DNA of 17,229 bases from Tidjanibacter sp. (GCA_017630115.1 JAGBVY010000119.1:1-17229); one strand, 5' to 3'. Positions 1 through 8,849 are shown, counted from the first letter of the stretch. Notes: a model not told the origin generated them from the letters alone. Numbers and translations: made by a program.

Positions 1-5
1 TTGCG

Positions 6-39
6 CGACACCTCCCCTGACATAGGGGAGGAGTGGTCG
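6..39. repeat. Palindromic intergenic element, near the window edge
   Basis: A perfect 8-bp stem (CCTCCCCT at 11-18, AGGGGAGG at 24-31) encloses the five-base loop GACAT. A second 4-bp stem (CGAC 6-9, GTCG 36-39) flanks it. There is no T-run on either side, so it is not a clear terminator. Short G/C-rich palindromes built on CTCCCCT/AGGGGAG resemble dispersed intergenic repeats seen in gut bacterial genomes, but that likeness is from memory and is an inference. The element may extend beyond the left edge. Confidence 0.5.
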
Positions 40-62
40 TGGGGCGAGAGGGAAGTTTGGGC

Positions 63-107
63 TTATAAGCCCTATAAGCCCCTAAGGCCCTTAAAGCCCT
101 TAAAGCC
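63..107. repeat. Tandem array of a 9-bp unit, five copies
   Basis: Five consecutive 9-bp units fit the consensus CTTAAAGCC: TTATAAGCC, CTATAAGCC, CCTAAGGCC, then two identical CTTAAAGCC copies. The array is noncoding, lies downstream of the pilus-operon terminator, and ends five bases before a second array of different period. The two identical copies next to three diverged ones fit replication slippage. No function is evident. Confidence 0.75.
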
Positions 108-112
108 TTAGG

Positions 113-140
113 TCGGTAGTCGGTAGGCGGTAGACGGTAG
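113..140. repeat. Tandem array of a 7-bp unit, four copies
   Basis: Four consecutive heptamers share NCGGTAG, with first base T, T, G and A in order. The array starts five bases after the 9-bp array at 63-107. It is noncoding, with no associated gene or spacer structure, so it is a simple tandem repeat and not a CRISPR. Confidence 0.75.
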
Positions 141-183
141 ACACACAGGGTCGCAAGAAGGGAGGCTGGGTTTTGTGGAGGGA

Positions 184-263
184 TTTTTGTGCCAAACAAG
201 AAGGTGGCTCCGCAGTTTACTAACGTAAATGAGGAAGCCACCTATCGCAGTTTGGTGCAAAAA
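184..263. repeat. 80-base nested inverted repeat (three stacked stems)
   Basis: Three concentric stems are visible. The outer stem pairs 184-197 with 250-263 (14 positions, 12 Watson-Crick and two G-T pairs). The middle stem pairs 202-209 with 236-243 (AGGTGGCT/AGCCACCT, perfect). The inner stem pairs 215-220 with 225-230 around the loop TAAC. The two imperfect positions are G-U wobbles if the plus strand is transcribed, but A-C mismatches if the minus strand is. A competing hairpin, GGTGC (254-258) and GCACC (264-268), overlaps the right outer arm. CGCAGTTT occurs twice, at 211-218 and 246-253. It could be a MITE-like repeat, a structured RNA or a 3' processing element; no function is proved. 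Confidence 0.6.
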
Positions 264-283
264 GCACCCACAAGGCACAGCCG

Positions 284-324
284 ATAAAAAAAACGCGGGT
301 ATCTTTTTTAATACCCGCGTTTTC
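284..324 (-). terminator. Intrinsic terminator of the pilus operon
   Basis: A perfect 13-bp stem pairs 290-302 with 311-323 around an A/T loop and contains the G/C core CGCGGG/CCCGCG. Read on the minus strand, the stem runs straight into an uninterrupted T tract (A run 286-293 on the plus strand). It begins 26 bases after the stop codon of the 1590-aa lipoprotein, as expected for the end of that transcript. Four T residues on the other side could give weak bidirectional action. Confidence 0.92.
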
Positions 325-349
325 TGACAGTGTTAAGGATGTTTGACCG

Positions 350-3300
350 CTATTCGGTAGTCACCTGATAGATATTCCAGTCGCGGTTTTGAATAGTATT
401 GTTGCTTCGACGTGCCCTCACATTGGTGTTGCTCGTCTGGCGCCAATAATAATCATTAGTACCATCGTAATAGATGCGGTAAGCGCCATCACTCATTGTA
501 ATGGTATAGGTCACTGCCCTATTTGCTCTGGTTTCTGTTGCCGTAATGGTTGTGTCGCTATTATTATTTCCGGTGTTTCCTCCCGTAGCATAATGGTTGG
601 TGGAGAACAAGAAGGTCTGCGAAGTGCCCGTACCAGAGAATGTAATAAGCGCGGCGGAACCCAATGTAGCTGTTGCACCAACCGAATTCCCCGCATCATA
701 AACATAGGTGGTGTCGTAATTCTGGTTCTGAATCAGATACTTTCCACCTTCAGTAAAGGTGGTATTGTTCTTTTGAGTCACCTTATAGACCGTTGCTATC
801 GAAGCGGTGGCGGTGGCGATGACACCATATTCGTCGGTGGCGGTAATGGTGTAGGTCTTATCCGCACCTCCCACAAAGCCATCCTCGTCTGCAACATTCG
901 CCAACTCCCACGTTGCTGCGCCCACAGCATTGTTGGTGTAGATGGTGTTGCCATCCTCATCCTCGATAACAATGCTTGTGAGGTTGCCATTGGGCGAAGA
1001 GGCAGAGGCTGCAATAGTACCCGCACTCTTAGCGCCATAGAACAACTCGGTGGTGTTGCTTGCTGTAAGCTCAATGTCGATAGGATCCATCTTCACTGCA
1101 AGGTCGGGGGCATCTTGGGTTAGCACACCGTCCCAGAAGGTCAGGGTGAGGGTGTTGTTGGTGTAGGTGCCCTCGGCCAGAGTGGTAGAGCCTGCGCCGT
1201 CGTTGAAACGGGCGGTCCACTTGGTGTCGCTATACATACCACTTGTACCTGTGTAGCTGTTGTCCTTGGTGAAGGCCACATTCTGACCGCCAATGTTGGC
1301 CACAACACCCGTAGCCTCAGGCTCAGCACCGCCGGAGATTATAATGCTCAGTGTGAAGGGTGAGCCAGGTTTCTTAGCTCCGCTCCAACCCTCGTAGTCG
1401 GCATAGATGATGTAGCACGAGTGGTCTTGCCTTGCGGTCACTCCGAACTCGTCCTCAAAGGTCATACGAGCCTGCAATCGACCATTCTTGTCGTTGGCGA
1501 CAAAGGTGTTGTTGAAGGTGTATGTCCTTGGTGTACCGGCGCTTCCGTAGGTGGGAGCGTTGGGTGTGAATGTTGTGATTGTCGAACCGGCGGGATAGAG
1601 CGCGCTATTTGAGCCTGCATTGTCCATAGAGGTGTCGTAGTCGTAGATAATCTCTATCTCGGTGAGGTTGCCGTTGGGTGACGAAGCCCAATACTCAAAT
1701 ACAACCTGCTCATCTGCCCAATAGAACCACTTGGAAGCCACAGGTCGGAAGTAGTAACTCAAATCATAGAGCACCTTCTCTTCGTAGTTGGCCAGATGCG
1801 ATGCCGATACAACGTGAGCGCTAATCTCGTCGCAAACAACCTTCACAACAAACTCCTTAGCTCCTGCATCCTTCACATCAAAGCTAACCTCATAGGTGTG
1901 GTTTGCGCCGCTCGACGATACGCGCGAAGCATTCTTGACGTAGGTAGAGCCATTGTCGGCATAGGTCACCGTAACGCTTGCAGGCACATCGGTCACACCG
2001 CTGGTCTGAACAACAAATCGGCGGGTGTAGTTGGAGTGATTGTAGAGGGTGGTAGCTCCATCGGCTGCCTCCCAAGTGGAGAGGTCGATGGAAATAGGAT
2101 GCTGGTGATTGTAGATGGTTGCGGTGGAGACATTGGTCACGCCGTAGCCATTTTTGGTGGTCAGCTCAAACTCGTAGCTCTCGCTCCAAAACTCGCCACC
2201 AAGCACACCCACAATGAAAATCTCCTCGTGCGACCAGATGGGTTGCAACGTCTCGGTAACACCTGCGGGAGTGGTGTAGATGACCTTCGAGCGGCCCGTA
2301 TCGACACTCTTAACAACCAACTGAGCCCACACGATGCTACTCTCGGCCGTAACGCCCTCGCACAAAATCTTGATTTCAGAGCCGGGCACATACCAAGCCT
2401 GCGAGGGGGTGATGAGGGCTTGCAACGAGCCTGCGGGGTAGTTCTTCACACACCTCACCGAGGCTGCCGTACGGCGGTTGGCGTAGTCCAAGACGCGATA
2501 CTTGCTTTCGGTGTCGGTAGTGGTATAGCTGTAACCCTCGGTCTCTTGCCAACTATTTTCGCTGGTAAGATAGACCCTGCCACGGTGGTCGAGCACGGGG
2601 TGACCTGCAATCGTTTTGTCGTTGTCCTTGCTGACGGTGGAGGTCATATAGTCGCCCTTCTTGCCCACATAGTTCCACGACAAAACAAGCGACTGCAAGT
2701 CCCTATCCACACCTTTATAACCCGCGTAGGGGAAGAAGATGGCGTTGGCGCCCGTTCCCACAGTCTGGCCATAGGTGTTGCGGGAGGTTGCTGCATCCTC
2801 AAACACAATCGACATCTCGCTATGCAGAGGCACGCGATAGCCATAGGGGCAGGGGTCGTAGATGGTTTTGAGCATTGTTCCCTCGTCGGCGTGGAAGCCC
2901 CAGAGGATGTCGTTACGCTCATACATCCAGTTGAAGTAGTAGGCCTGCTGTTGGGCGGTGGGGAGAATCAGGAACATCGGATGCTCCACGCCGTCGCGCA
3001 TAGTGGGCCTCGGGAACTGCACAATCTCGGCGGCATTGCGCTCGCGCGACGAATAGTCGTAGTAGGGCTTCGTGATGAGGTCCACACGCGAGTAGTCGAA
3101 AGAGTTGGGGCCCATAGAGGGGTCTTTCCTACCCCACTGATAGTAAAGACCATAGGTGGCGAGAGCTGTGTCGCCATTGTTGGCAGTTGCTTGGGTTGCA
3201 CCCAAGTTGCGGTCGAGCAGGATGATGTCCGACTCACCATTCTCAAAGGTCTTTTCGGCTGGTGGATCGGTAATCCAGATGTGCCAGCTCCACAAGACTG

Positions 3301-5122
3301 TGCCATTCTCGTCATAGACTGCAATCACAGCGTTGCCCCTACTCTCGTGGTTGGGCACACGGAAGCGGACATAACCAAACATCAACTCGACGTTGGTCAC
3401 CAGACCCAAGTCGCTCTCCCAGAGCAGACGTGCGCTCTTGGGCTTGATGTTGGCATTGGTGGGGAAGAGGGTCGAAGTACCGTGAGAGATGATACCGGGC
3501 TGGCCGTTACCGATGACGCTTGCGTCGAAGCAGTAGCCGTCGTACTGGATATATTTGGGTGTTACACCGTCGGCCTCAAACACCATATTACCATCCTTGT
3601 CGTACTCGGGCGTATGGTCGGGCGAAACAATATAGGTGTTGGAATAGCGATAGATAGCCAAGTTCTCGCCAGAGCCTCCTGCATTCTGAAAGACGGTCAA
3701 ACGGGTCAAATCGTAGTAAATCTTCTCCTCCTCTTTCTCCAAGATTGCTGCAATAGTACCGTTGGTTCGGAGGTTGAGGTGGATGTCGTAGATATGGCCT
3801 GCGGTGAAGACATCCGACCCCAAATACTCACTCGGAATCTGCACATGGTAGATACCCGACGAGGTGTGAAGCATAATCTCCAAGTCGTGGTTGGGGCAGA
3901 TGAGCGCATAGCCCAAGTAGAGCTCGCCCGAGCCGTCGACATCGGCAAACGACACAGGGAAGTGCACCTCCTCGGTCAGGTCGCTATTGGTATCGCCGTC
4001 GCCAAAGATGCGGCCCGTGCAAATCTCAATATTCTGCCAATCGTCCCAATCGTAGGCCTTGCCCTTGACACCCTTTTCGTAGGGCAGAGCCACCTTCACC
4101 GAGGTTGGCTGGTTGCCCATAATCACATTCTCAATTTGGCCCCACATCGCAAGGTTCTGTGGCGACTGCTCTGCTTTGGCAAAGATACGCACAGCCGAGA
4201 GGTAGTGGTAGTAGGTGAAGTGGTTGTCGTAATCGACTGCCCACTGGGTGGTCTCGCCATTGGAGTTGATAATCCTCTGCTGCGAGAAGCTACCAAAGGG
4301 CGAGGTGTAGATATTTGTGCCCTCGGCCATTGTGGGGTGGCCTGCGGGAACATAGTTGCTATGGTAGTGGGTCTGGTCGGAGGTGGCGTCGGGCGAGTGC
4401 CAGTGCTGACCCTCAATCATATCGCTCACCATAAGGTCGGTCTTGCCGTCCAACCCTGTAAACTGCACAGCCACAACACCATTGCCCTGTGCGTCGGTGG
4501 TCTCCACAACCTTGTCGCTGAATATCTCGCCAAACTTACAGATGGGCGCACTACCGGTGCCGTCGCCGCAGTTCATTGGGAACCAACCCACCATACGGGT
4601 GTGGTAGAAGTCGAGGGTGTCGGTTTGGTCGTGCTCGTCGGTGTGGATACGCATCTTGTAGGTCTGCACGGGGTCGAGATAGACCGAGCGGATGTGGTCT
4701 TTGTTGGGCGACGACATCAGCGTTGCCTCCAACAGGTAGGAGTCGGCCCAGTTGACGCTCTTGTAGTAGGGACTTGCACTGGGTTCTTCCAAAGGTATTT
4801 CGGCGGCGGTGTAGGTATAGAGGCCCGAGTCGTCGATGGCAATATCTTCGTCAAGGCGCAAGAAGTTGGCCTTCATTGCAACGGTAGTCTCGCCGTCAAT
4901 CAGCGAGCGGGTGGTCATCCTACCCGACGCATAGGGGGGCAGAGCGTCGGCCTCAGAGCCAACACTCTCGGGCGAAATCACCATAGAGGGGCCTTTGCCA
5001 CTGGGCGTATTTGTGCCTCCACCTCCAATTATCTCTTCTGGTTCGAGCATAGTGCAGCCCGCAAGCCCCACGAGGGCCACTGCTGCACACGCTATCCACT
5101 CTCTTACACTCTCTCTTCTCAT
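350..5122 (-). CDS. Very large outer-membrane lipoprotein, probable type V pilus tip/adhesin subunit (1590 aa)
   Basis: This is probably a secreted, surface-exposed pilus-associated lipoprotein. The signal peptide ends in lipobox LAGC (Cys23). A TTRS motif (70-73) follows, and the region to about residue 480 is fimbrillin-like, including a FYHTRMVGWFP stretch at 172-182. One composite module covers about 493-893: SNTYIV, a GNG turn, WSWHIW (611-616), LDRNLGA (636-642), YQWGRKDP (661-668), DPCPYGYRVP (756-765), ending VRC (889-891). It resembles the Fibrobacter major paralogous family (PF09603). Ig-like β repeats follow (about 990-1450), and the C-terminal 140 residues look β-trefoil- or lectin-like, ending W-x-IYQV. 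It follows its paralogue by 59 bases and precedes a strong terminator. The last ~430 bases are more A/T-rich than the rest. The cell-surface location and lipoprotein nature are fairly secure; the tip or adhesin role is inferred. Confidence 0.85.
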   Translation of the reverse strand: MRRESVREWIACAAVALVGLAGCTMLEPEEIIGGGGTNTPSGKGPSMVISPESVGSEADALPPYASGRMTTRSLIDGETTVAMKANFLRLDEDIAIDDSGLYTYTAAEIPLEEPSASPYYKSVNWADSYLLEATLMSSPNKDHIRSVYLDPVQTYKMRIHTDEHDQTDTLDFYHTRMVGWFPMNCGDGTGSAPICKFGEIFSDKVVETTDAQGNGVVAVQFTGLDGKTDLMVSDMIEGQHWHSPDATSDQTHYHSNYVPAGHPTMAEGTNIYTSPFGSFSQQRIINSNGETTQWAVDYDNHFTYYHYLSAVRIFAKAEQSPQNLAMWGQIENVIMGNQPTSVKVALPYEKGVKGKAYDWDDWQNIEICTGRIFGDGDTNSDLTEEVHFPVSFADVDGSGELYLGYALICPNHDLEIMLHTSSGIYHVQIPSEYLGSDVFTAGHIYDIHLNLRTNGTIAAILEKEEEKIYYDLTRLTVFQNAGGSGENLAIYRYSNTYIVSPDHTPEYDKDGNMVFEADGVTPKYIQYDGYCFDASVIGNGQPGIISHGTSTLFPTNANIKPKSARLLWESDLGLVTNVELMFGYVRFRVPNHESRGNAVIAVYDENGTVLWSWHIWITDPPAEKTFENGESDIILLDRNLGATQATANNGDTALATYGLYYQWGRKDPSMGPNSFDYSRVDLITKPYYDYSSRERNAAEIVQFPRPTMRDGVEHPMFLILPTAQQQAYYFNWMYERNDILWGFHADEGTMLKTIYDPCPYGYRVPLHSEMSIVFEDAATSRNTYGQTVGTGANAIFFPYAGYKGVDRDLQSLVLSWNYVGKKGDYMTSTVSKDNDKTIAGHPVLDHRGRVYLTSENSWQETEGYSYTTTDTESKYRVLDYANRRTAASVRCVKNYPAGSLQALITPSQAWYVPGSEIKILCEGVTAESSIVWAQLVVKSVDTGRSKVIYTTPAGVTETLQPIWSHEEIFIVGVLGGEFWSESYEFELTTKNGYGVTNVSTATIYNHQHPISIDLSTWEAADGATTLYNHSNYTRRFVVQTSGVTDVPASVTVTYADNGSTYVKNASRVSSSGANHTYEVSFDVKDAGAKEFVVKVVCDEISAHVVSASHLANYEEKVLYDLSYYFRPVASKWFYWADEQVVFEYWASSPNGNLTEIEIIYDYDTSMDNAGSNSALYPAGSTITTFTPNAPTYGSAGTPRTYTFNNTFVANDKNGRLQARMTFEDEFGVTARQDHSCYIIYADYEGWSGAKKPGSPFTLSIIISGGAEPEATGVVANIGGQNVAFTKDNSYTGTSGMYSDTKWTARFNDGAGSTTLAEGTYTNNTLTLTFWDGVLTQDAPDLAVKMDPIDIELTASNTTELFYGAKSAGTIAASASSPNGNLTSIVIEDEDGNTIYTNNAVGAATWELANVADEDGFVGGADKTYTITATDEYGVIATATASIATVYKVTQKNNTTFTEGGKYLIQNQNYDTTYVYDAGNSVGATATLGSAALITFSGTGTSQTFLFSTNHYATGGNTGNNNSDTTITATETRANRAVTYTITMSDGAYRIYYDGTNDYYWRQTSNTNVRARRSNNTIQNRDWNIYQVTTE

Positions 5123-5181
5123 CGTTATTGTAGTGTGTCGTATATCGTTCTGTTTTATCTTCTCTATTGTTGCTATTGGCC

Positions 5182-8100
5182 CTACTCCTTCATACAGCGC
5201 AGCGAGCGGCCATAGCTCACACCCTCGCCAGTAATCTGTCGGGATTGGGTGTTTGCTTTTTCATAGCTAAACGTACGGGTGTTGTAAGTACCATAAGGCA
5301 TACCCGAGGTCATATAACCATAAGTCTGCACATTTTGGTGAGCACCCGTATAGTTTCGACGGCCAGCATAGGGGTAGAAGTTGTCGTCGAAACTATTTTT
5401 GATTGTCACAAAGCCATAGCCCGTATAACTACCCTCGGTAGTCCAATCAAACACAGTGTCCGCGCGGTTATCCGCACCGCCATAGCCATCAGAAGAGGTG
5501 CTTTCGGGATTCTCCAACCACACCTCGTGGAAAGGAGTACGGTAGCCCGGTGGGCAGGGGTCGTAGAAGGTCTTGGAGAAGTCCTCGCCTTTTCCGGTAC
5601 CCATTACCGCATAACCCCACATCGCGGCGTTGGTCTCACTGAGTGAGAATTGATTGTACCAACGCGACTGAGTGCTGCCCTGACCCGCGGAGGTATAGAC
5701 AAACATCAGGGGGTTCTCCACCGTATTGGTAATCTTCGTTGGGCCTTGCTGGCGGTTTATGGTAGTGTTATAGCTCCACGCACCCGAGCCGTCGAGGCTA
5801 AATGCCTTGCGCCAATAGGGGGCCGAGGGGAGATTAGCGGCGGCGGTGCCAGAGCCATTAGTATCAACGTCGGTCTGCATAATGGGGTCTTTCCTACCCC
5901 ACTGGTAGTAGAATCCAAAGGTGGCCCAAACAGCCTCCATAGAGGTAGAAACATTGCCCTTATAGTCCACAAAGTCGAAGTCGGCAGTGGTTGCGCCAAT
6001 CACAGGAGCTTGGGTTGCGCCCAAATATCTATCCATCATAGTCCTTCGGCCCGAGCCCCTATCCTCGGGGCGGGTGGAGGGCATCCAGATGTGCCAAGTC
6101 CAAAGTATCTTACCCGAAGCGTCGTAGGCTGCAAGGATAGCGTTACCGGGGTGGAAGTTGCCCTCACGAATAACAAACTCCAAGTAGCCATCTTTGAGCT
6201 TACCGTCGTTGAGAATCTCAATACATTGCAACTTCTCGACCATATTGTTGTTGGTGCCACCGCCGTCAATGTGGGCAGCCATCTCGGTAAAGTCGCCCTG
6301 CCACCAGAGGAAATCAACCAATGCGGGGGCAATAGTTGCACTCATACCGTCGCTGAAATCGAGCATCTGCTTGTTGGTTGAGCTACCAAAGGGCCACAAC
6401 TCATAGACGCCATTGCCCCTGACTGTTGCCTTGAACTTATAGTAACCCGGCTCGGTAACGATGTAACAGTTGGCCGTTTGGCTCTCGCTCAAATCCACAA
6501 CCGTAGGAGCGGTGGTGGTAGCAATACAGCGCACCGGTATGGCGTAGTTACACCACGACTTGTCGGAGCTACGCTCGGCTGTCTTGGAGGCAGTGTAGTA
6601 GAAGTTGTAGGGGGAAGTGCCGTTTTGGTAGTCGATACTCGACGTACGCATAGTCACACCCACAAACGAGGCATCTTCCACACCCGAGTCGTCCAAAACA
6701 TCGGTTGCAGGCAACCATATATTCTCGCTCTGGCGGTTTACTGCCACACCCTTCTCCGAGAACGAATAGCCCGCCTGATTGACTTCATACTCCTCGAAGT
6801 CGCGCCAGAAGGCGTAGTTCGACACAAAGTAGCCGGGAGGACAGGGGTCGAAGATGGTCTTTTGTGGGTCTTCATAGTTGTCGCCCGTATCGCCCCACAT
6901 ATGGTCGTGAGCGCTACCCCAAGGGCCGCTCTCGTCAATCCAAGCACCTTCGACGTCGCCCTCGCCATATAGCACATTGGGGTCACCATCGGGGTAGAGG
7001 TTGTCGAGCCTAACTTTGGCACTGCTCGTCGTAAGACCCTCCTTCCTCAGAGGCGTGGGCCTACCCCACTGGTAGAAGAATCCGTGGGCAGGGTCGTTCA
7101 CACCACCCACAGTAGGCTCGGCCGTGGTAGCGCCCAAGTTGCGGTCGAGCACCACAAAGCCATTGGAGCAGCCGATAGGCGTAGGCTGGGGAGTAATCCA
7201 CAAGTGCCAAGTCCACAACAACTTACCACCCTCAGCGGGATTCTTGTCGTAGCCACCTACAAGCACGTTACCCCTTGCAGGAAGCACCTTGTTGTCCTTA
7301 TTGACCTCATCACCCACAGTGGTTGTGTAGCCGTTTATATCGAAGAGCACCTTATTCTCCGTCAGAAGGTTGCTTTGGAGTTTGAAGATAGCATCGCCCG
7401 TAACGCCGTCGCCATTGAGGTCGAGGTCGGTGGGGAGGTCGTTCCACAACTCCTCCACCCAACCGGTGTTGAGTTTCGTGTCGGCCTCGCTCATACCCAG
7501 CAGCGCACCATTGCCATTGCCCTTGACGTTGCCGTCGAAGCTATACGAATAGTTGGCCGAGCGGATGATGTAGCAGTTGGAGGTCTCCGTACCACACAAG
7601 TCGTAGTACATATTAGCCGCCATATTCTCGTTGATGGGGGTATCGACAACCCAATCACTAACCAACACCTCTGAGTTGATCATACCGTGGTCGGAGAATC
7701 GCAACACAATGTCGTAGGCGTGGCCAGGACGGAAGTTACGCGCAATAGATACCTCTTGGTGAGCCGTCTGCGTGGAGGTCTTGACCGAAAGGCGCAAGAT
7801 ACCGTCGGCAGGAGGTCCTGCAATAGCCTCCGACACCATAACACTCTTGTTGATACCCAAAGGAAGTGCGGTAGGAGGATCGAAGGGGATGGCGGGGTTG
7901 TTGTGCAGAGGTAGCTCCTGAACGCCCAAGAAGTTGAGTACAAACTCATCGGCCGTTTCGCCATTGTGGACAGGCTTGCCATCGACCACCTCGATGCAGA
8001 GGTGGGGCAGAGTCATCTGCACCTGCTGAGGCACATTGTTGAGGGTTATCTCCTCAATCTTGCCCCAGTCGGCCACAGGAATCTCGTTGCCAAACTCGTC

Positions 8101-8775
8101 ATAGGCAATCATAGCATAGACGTGCACGCGGAAAACACACAGCGCGTGGTCGAACTCCATAACTGGGAAGCCGGCAATCAGCGAACCCTCAATCATATTG
8201 CCATACATCACATCCTTCGAGCCGGTAATGTCGCTGGTGACATAGGTGGCCTTATCGTCGGAGAAGTAGGTACTGCCATCGTCGGCATCGTTGGGATTGG
8301 CGTCGGTGTCGGTCCAAGGATACCAAGCCACATAGCGCAACTCGCTGGTTGCATCGGGGAAGAACTGAGCTTGGCTCAGGAACTCAATAGGACGCAGGTT
8401 GCCACTCGTGCCATCGCTATTGCCCAAACGAGCCAAGATGGGTTTGTTCAGGGCGCGGAAGTCGGGGAAGCGGTCGGCCTCCTCCTTCTTACTCACCCTC
8501 GCCATACCGATGTCGAGCGTACCACCATAGGAGGGAATACGGATACCGAGGTTGCTATTGATTGCCGCGCGAGTATATTGCAACTGCGACCTCGTGGCCG
8601 CCTCGGCCTCGCTATCAACAGCCACATCCGTACGCGAAACTTTGCTTGTGGCAATACCACCCCACAACCTCACCTCGGTGGACGAAGGCTTCGCCTCGTC
8701 GAACAAATCATTGACGCAGCTGGTGGCCAAAAGTGCCATTGCCAACGTTGCTGCTATGTTAAATATACGTTTCAT
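5182..8775 (-). CDS. Large outer-membrane lipoprotein with fimbrillin-like N-terminus and two FISUMP-like modules (about 1197 aa)
   Basis: A probable surface lipoprotein of the same pilus locus. I start at the second of two adjacent ATGs; a GAGAG purine run sits just upstream, and an in-frame TTG further upstream would spoil the signal peptide. The signal peptide MKRIFNIAAT...LLATSC places the lipid Cys at 20. An ATRS site (60-63) and a fimbrillin-like region (to about 390, with RPGHAYDIVL at 349-358) follow. Two copies of one module come next: about 398-751 (SNCYII, WTWHLW, LDRNLGA, YQWGR, DPCPPGY, VRC) and 768-1195 (ANCYIV, WTWHIW, DRYLGAT, YQWGRKDP, DPCPPGYRTP, LRC). The downstream 1590-aa protein has one copy. 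The protein is far longer than ordinary fimbrillins (about 300-400 aa), so a tip or accessory role is more likely than a shaft subunit. That role is inferred. Confidence 0.85.
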   Translation of the reverse strand: MKRIFNIAATLAMALLATSCVNDLFDEAKPSSTEVRLWGGIATSKVSRTDVAVDSEAEAATRSQLQYTRAAINSNLGIRIPSYGGTLDIGMARVSKKEEADRFPDFRALNKPILARLGNSDGTSGNLRPIEFLSQAQFFPDATSELRYVAWYPWTDTDANPNDADDGSTYFSDDKATYVTSDITGSKDVMYGNMIEGSLIAGFPVMEFDHALCVFRVHVYAMIAYDEFGNEIPVADWGKIEEITLNNVPQQVQMTLPHLCIEVVDGKPVHNGETADEFVLNFLGVQELPLHNNPAIPFDPPTALPLGINKSVMVSEAIAGPPADGILRLSVKTSTQTAHQEVSIARNFRPGHAYDIVLRFSDHGMINSEVLVSDWVVDTPINENMAANMYYDLCGTETSNCYIIRSANYSYSFDGNVKGNGNGALLGMSEADTKLNTGWVEELWNDLPTDLDLNGDGVTGDAIFKLQSNLLTENKVLFDINGYTTTVGDEVNKDNKVLPARGNVLVGGYDKNPAEGGKLLWTWHLWITPQPTPIGCSNGFVVLDRNLGATTAEPTVGGVNDPAHGFFYQWGRPTPLRKEGLTTSSAKVRLDNLYPDGDPNVLYGEGDVEGAWIDESGPWGSAHDHMWGDTGDNYEDPQKTIFDPCPPGYFVSNYAFWRDFEEYEVNQAGYSFSEKGVAVNRQSENIWLPATDVLDDSGVEDASFVGVTMRTSSIDYQNGTSPYNFYYTASKTAERSSDKSWCNYAIPVRCIATTTAPTVVDLSESQTANCYIVTEPGYYKFKATVRGNGVYELWPFGSSTNKQMLDFSDGMSATIAPALVDFLWWQGDFTEMAAHIDGGGTNNNMVEKLQCIEILNDGKLKDGYLEFVIREGNFHPGNAILAAYDASGKILWTWHIWMPSTRPEDRGSGRRTMMDRYLGATQAPVIGATTADFDFVDYKGNVSTSMEAVWATFGFYYQWGRKDPIMQTDVDTNGSGTAAANLPSAPYWRKAFSLDGSGAWSYNTTINRQQGPTKITNTVENPLMFVYTSAGQGSTQSRWYNQFSLSETNAAMWGYAVMGTGKGEDFSKTFYDPCPPGYRTPFHEVWLENPESTSSDGYGGADNRADTVFDWTTEGSYTGYGFVTIKNSFDDNFYPYAGRRNYTGAHQNVQTYGYMTSGMPYGTYNTRTFSYEKANTQSRQITGEGVSYGRSLRCMKE

Positions 8776-8849
8776 CATCTCTCTATCGTATTTTCGCCTC
8801 ACACACATCCCTCTGTGCTTGTGCAAAATTTATGTTTTCTACTCTTATT

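Noticed and set aside
63..140. CRISPR array
   Set aside because: Units are 7 and 9 bases, without spacers, and no cas gene is present.
1796..5215. A long open frame on the plus strand (over 1100 codons) opposite the 1590-aa lipoprotein gene
   Set aside because: Its translation shows no domain, signal or compositional sense, and it runs over two real genes and their spacer. The minus-strand frame has a lipobox, recognisable modules and a terminator. It is a mirror frame caused by codon bias.
8824..8826. In-frame TTG as start of the 1197-aa lipoprotein gene
   Set aside because: It would place 17 charged residues before the signal peptide. The ATG pair at 8773-8778 gives a normal lipoprotein leader with a purine run upstream.
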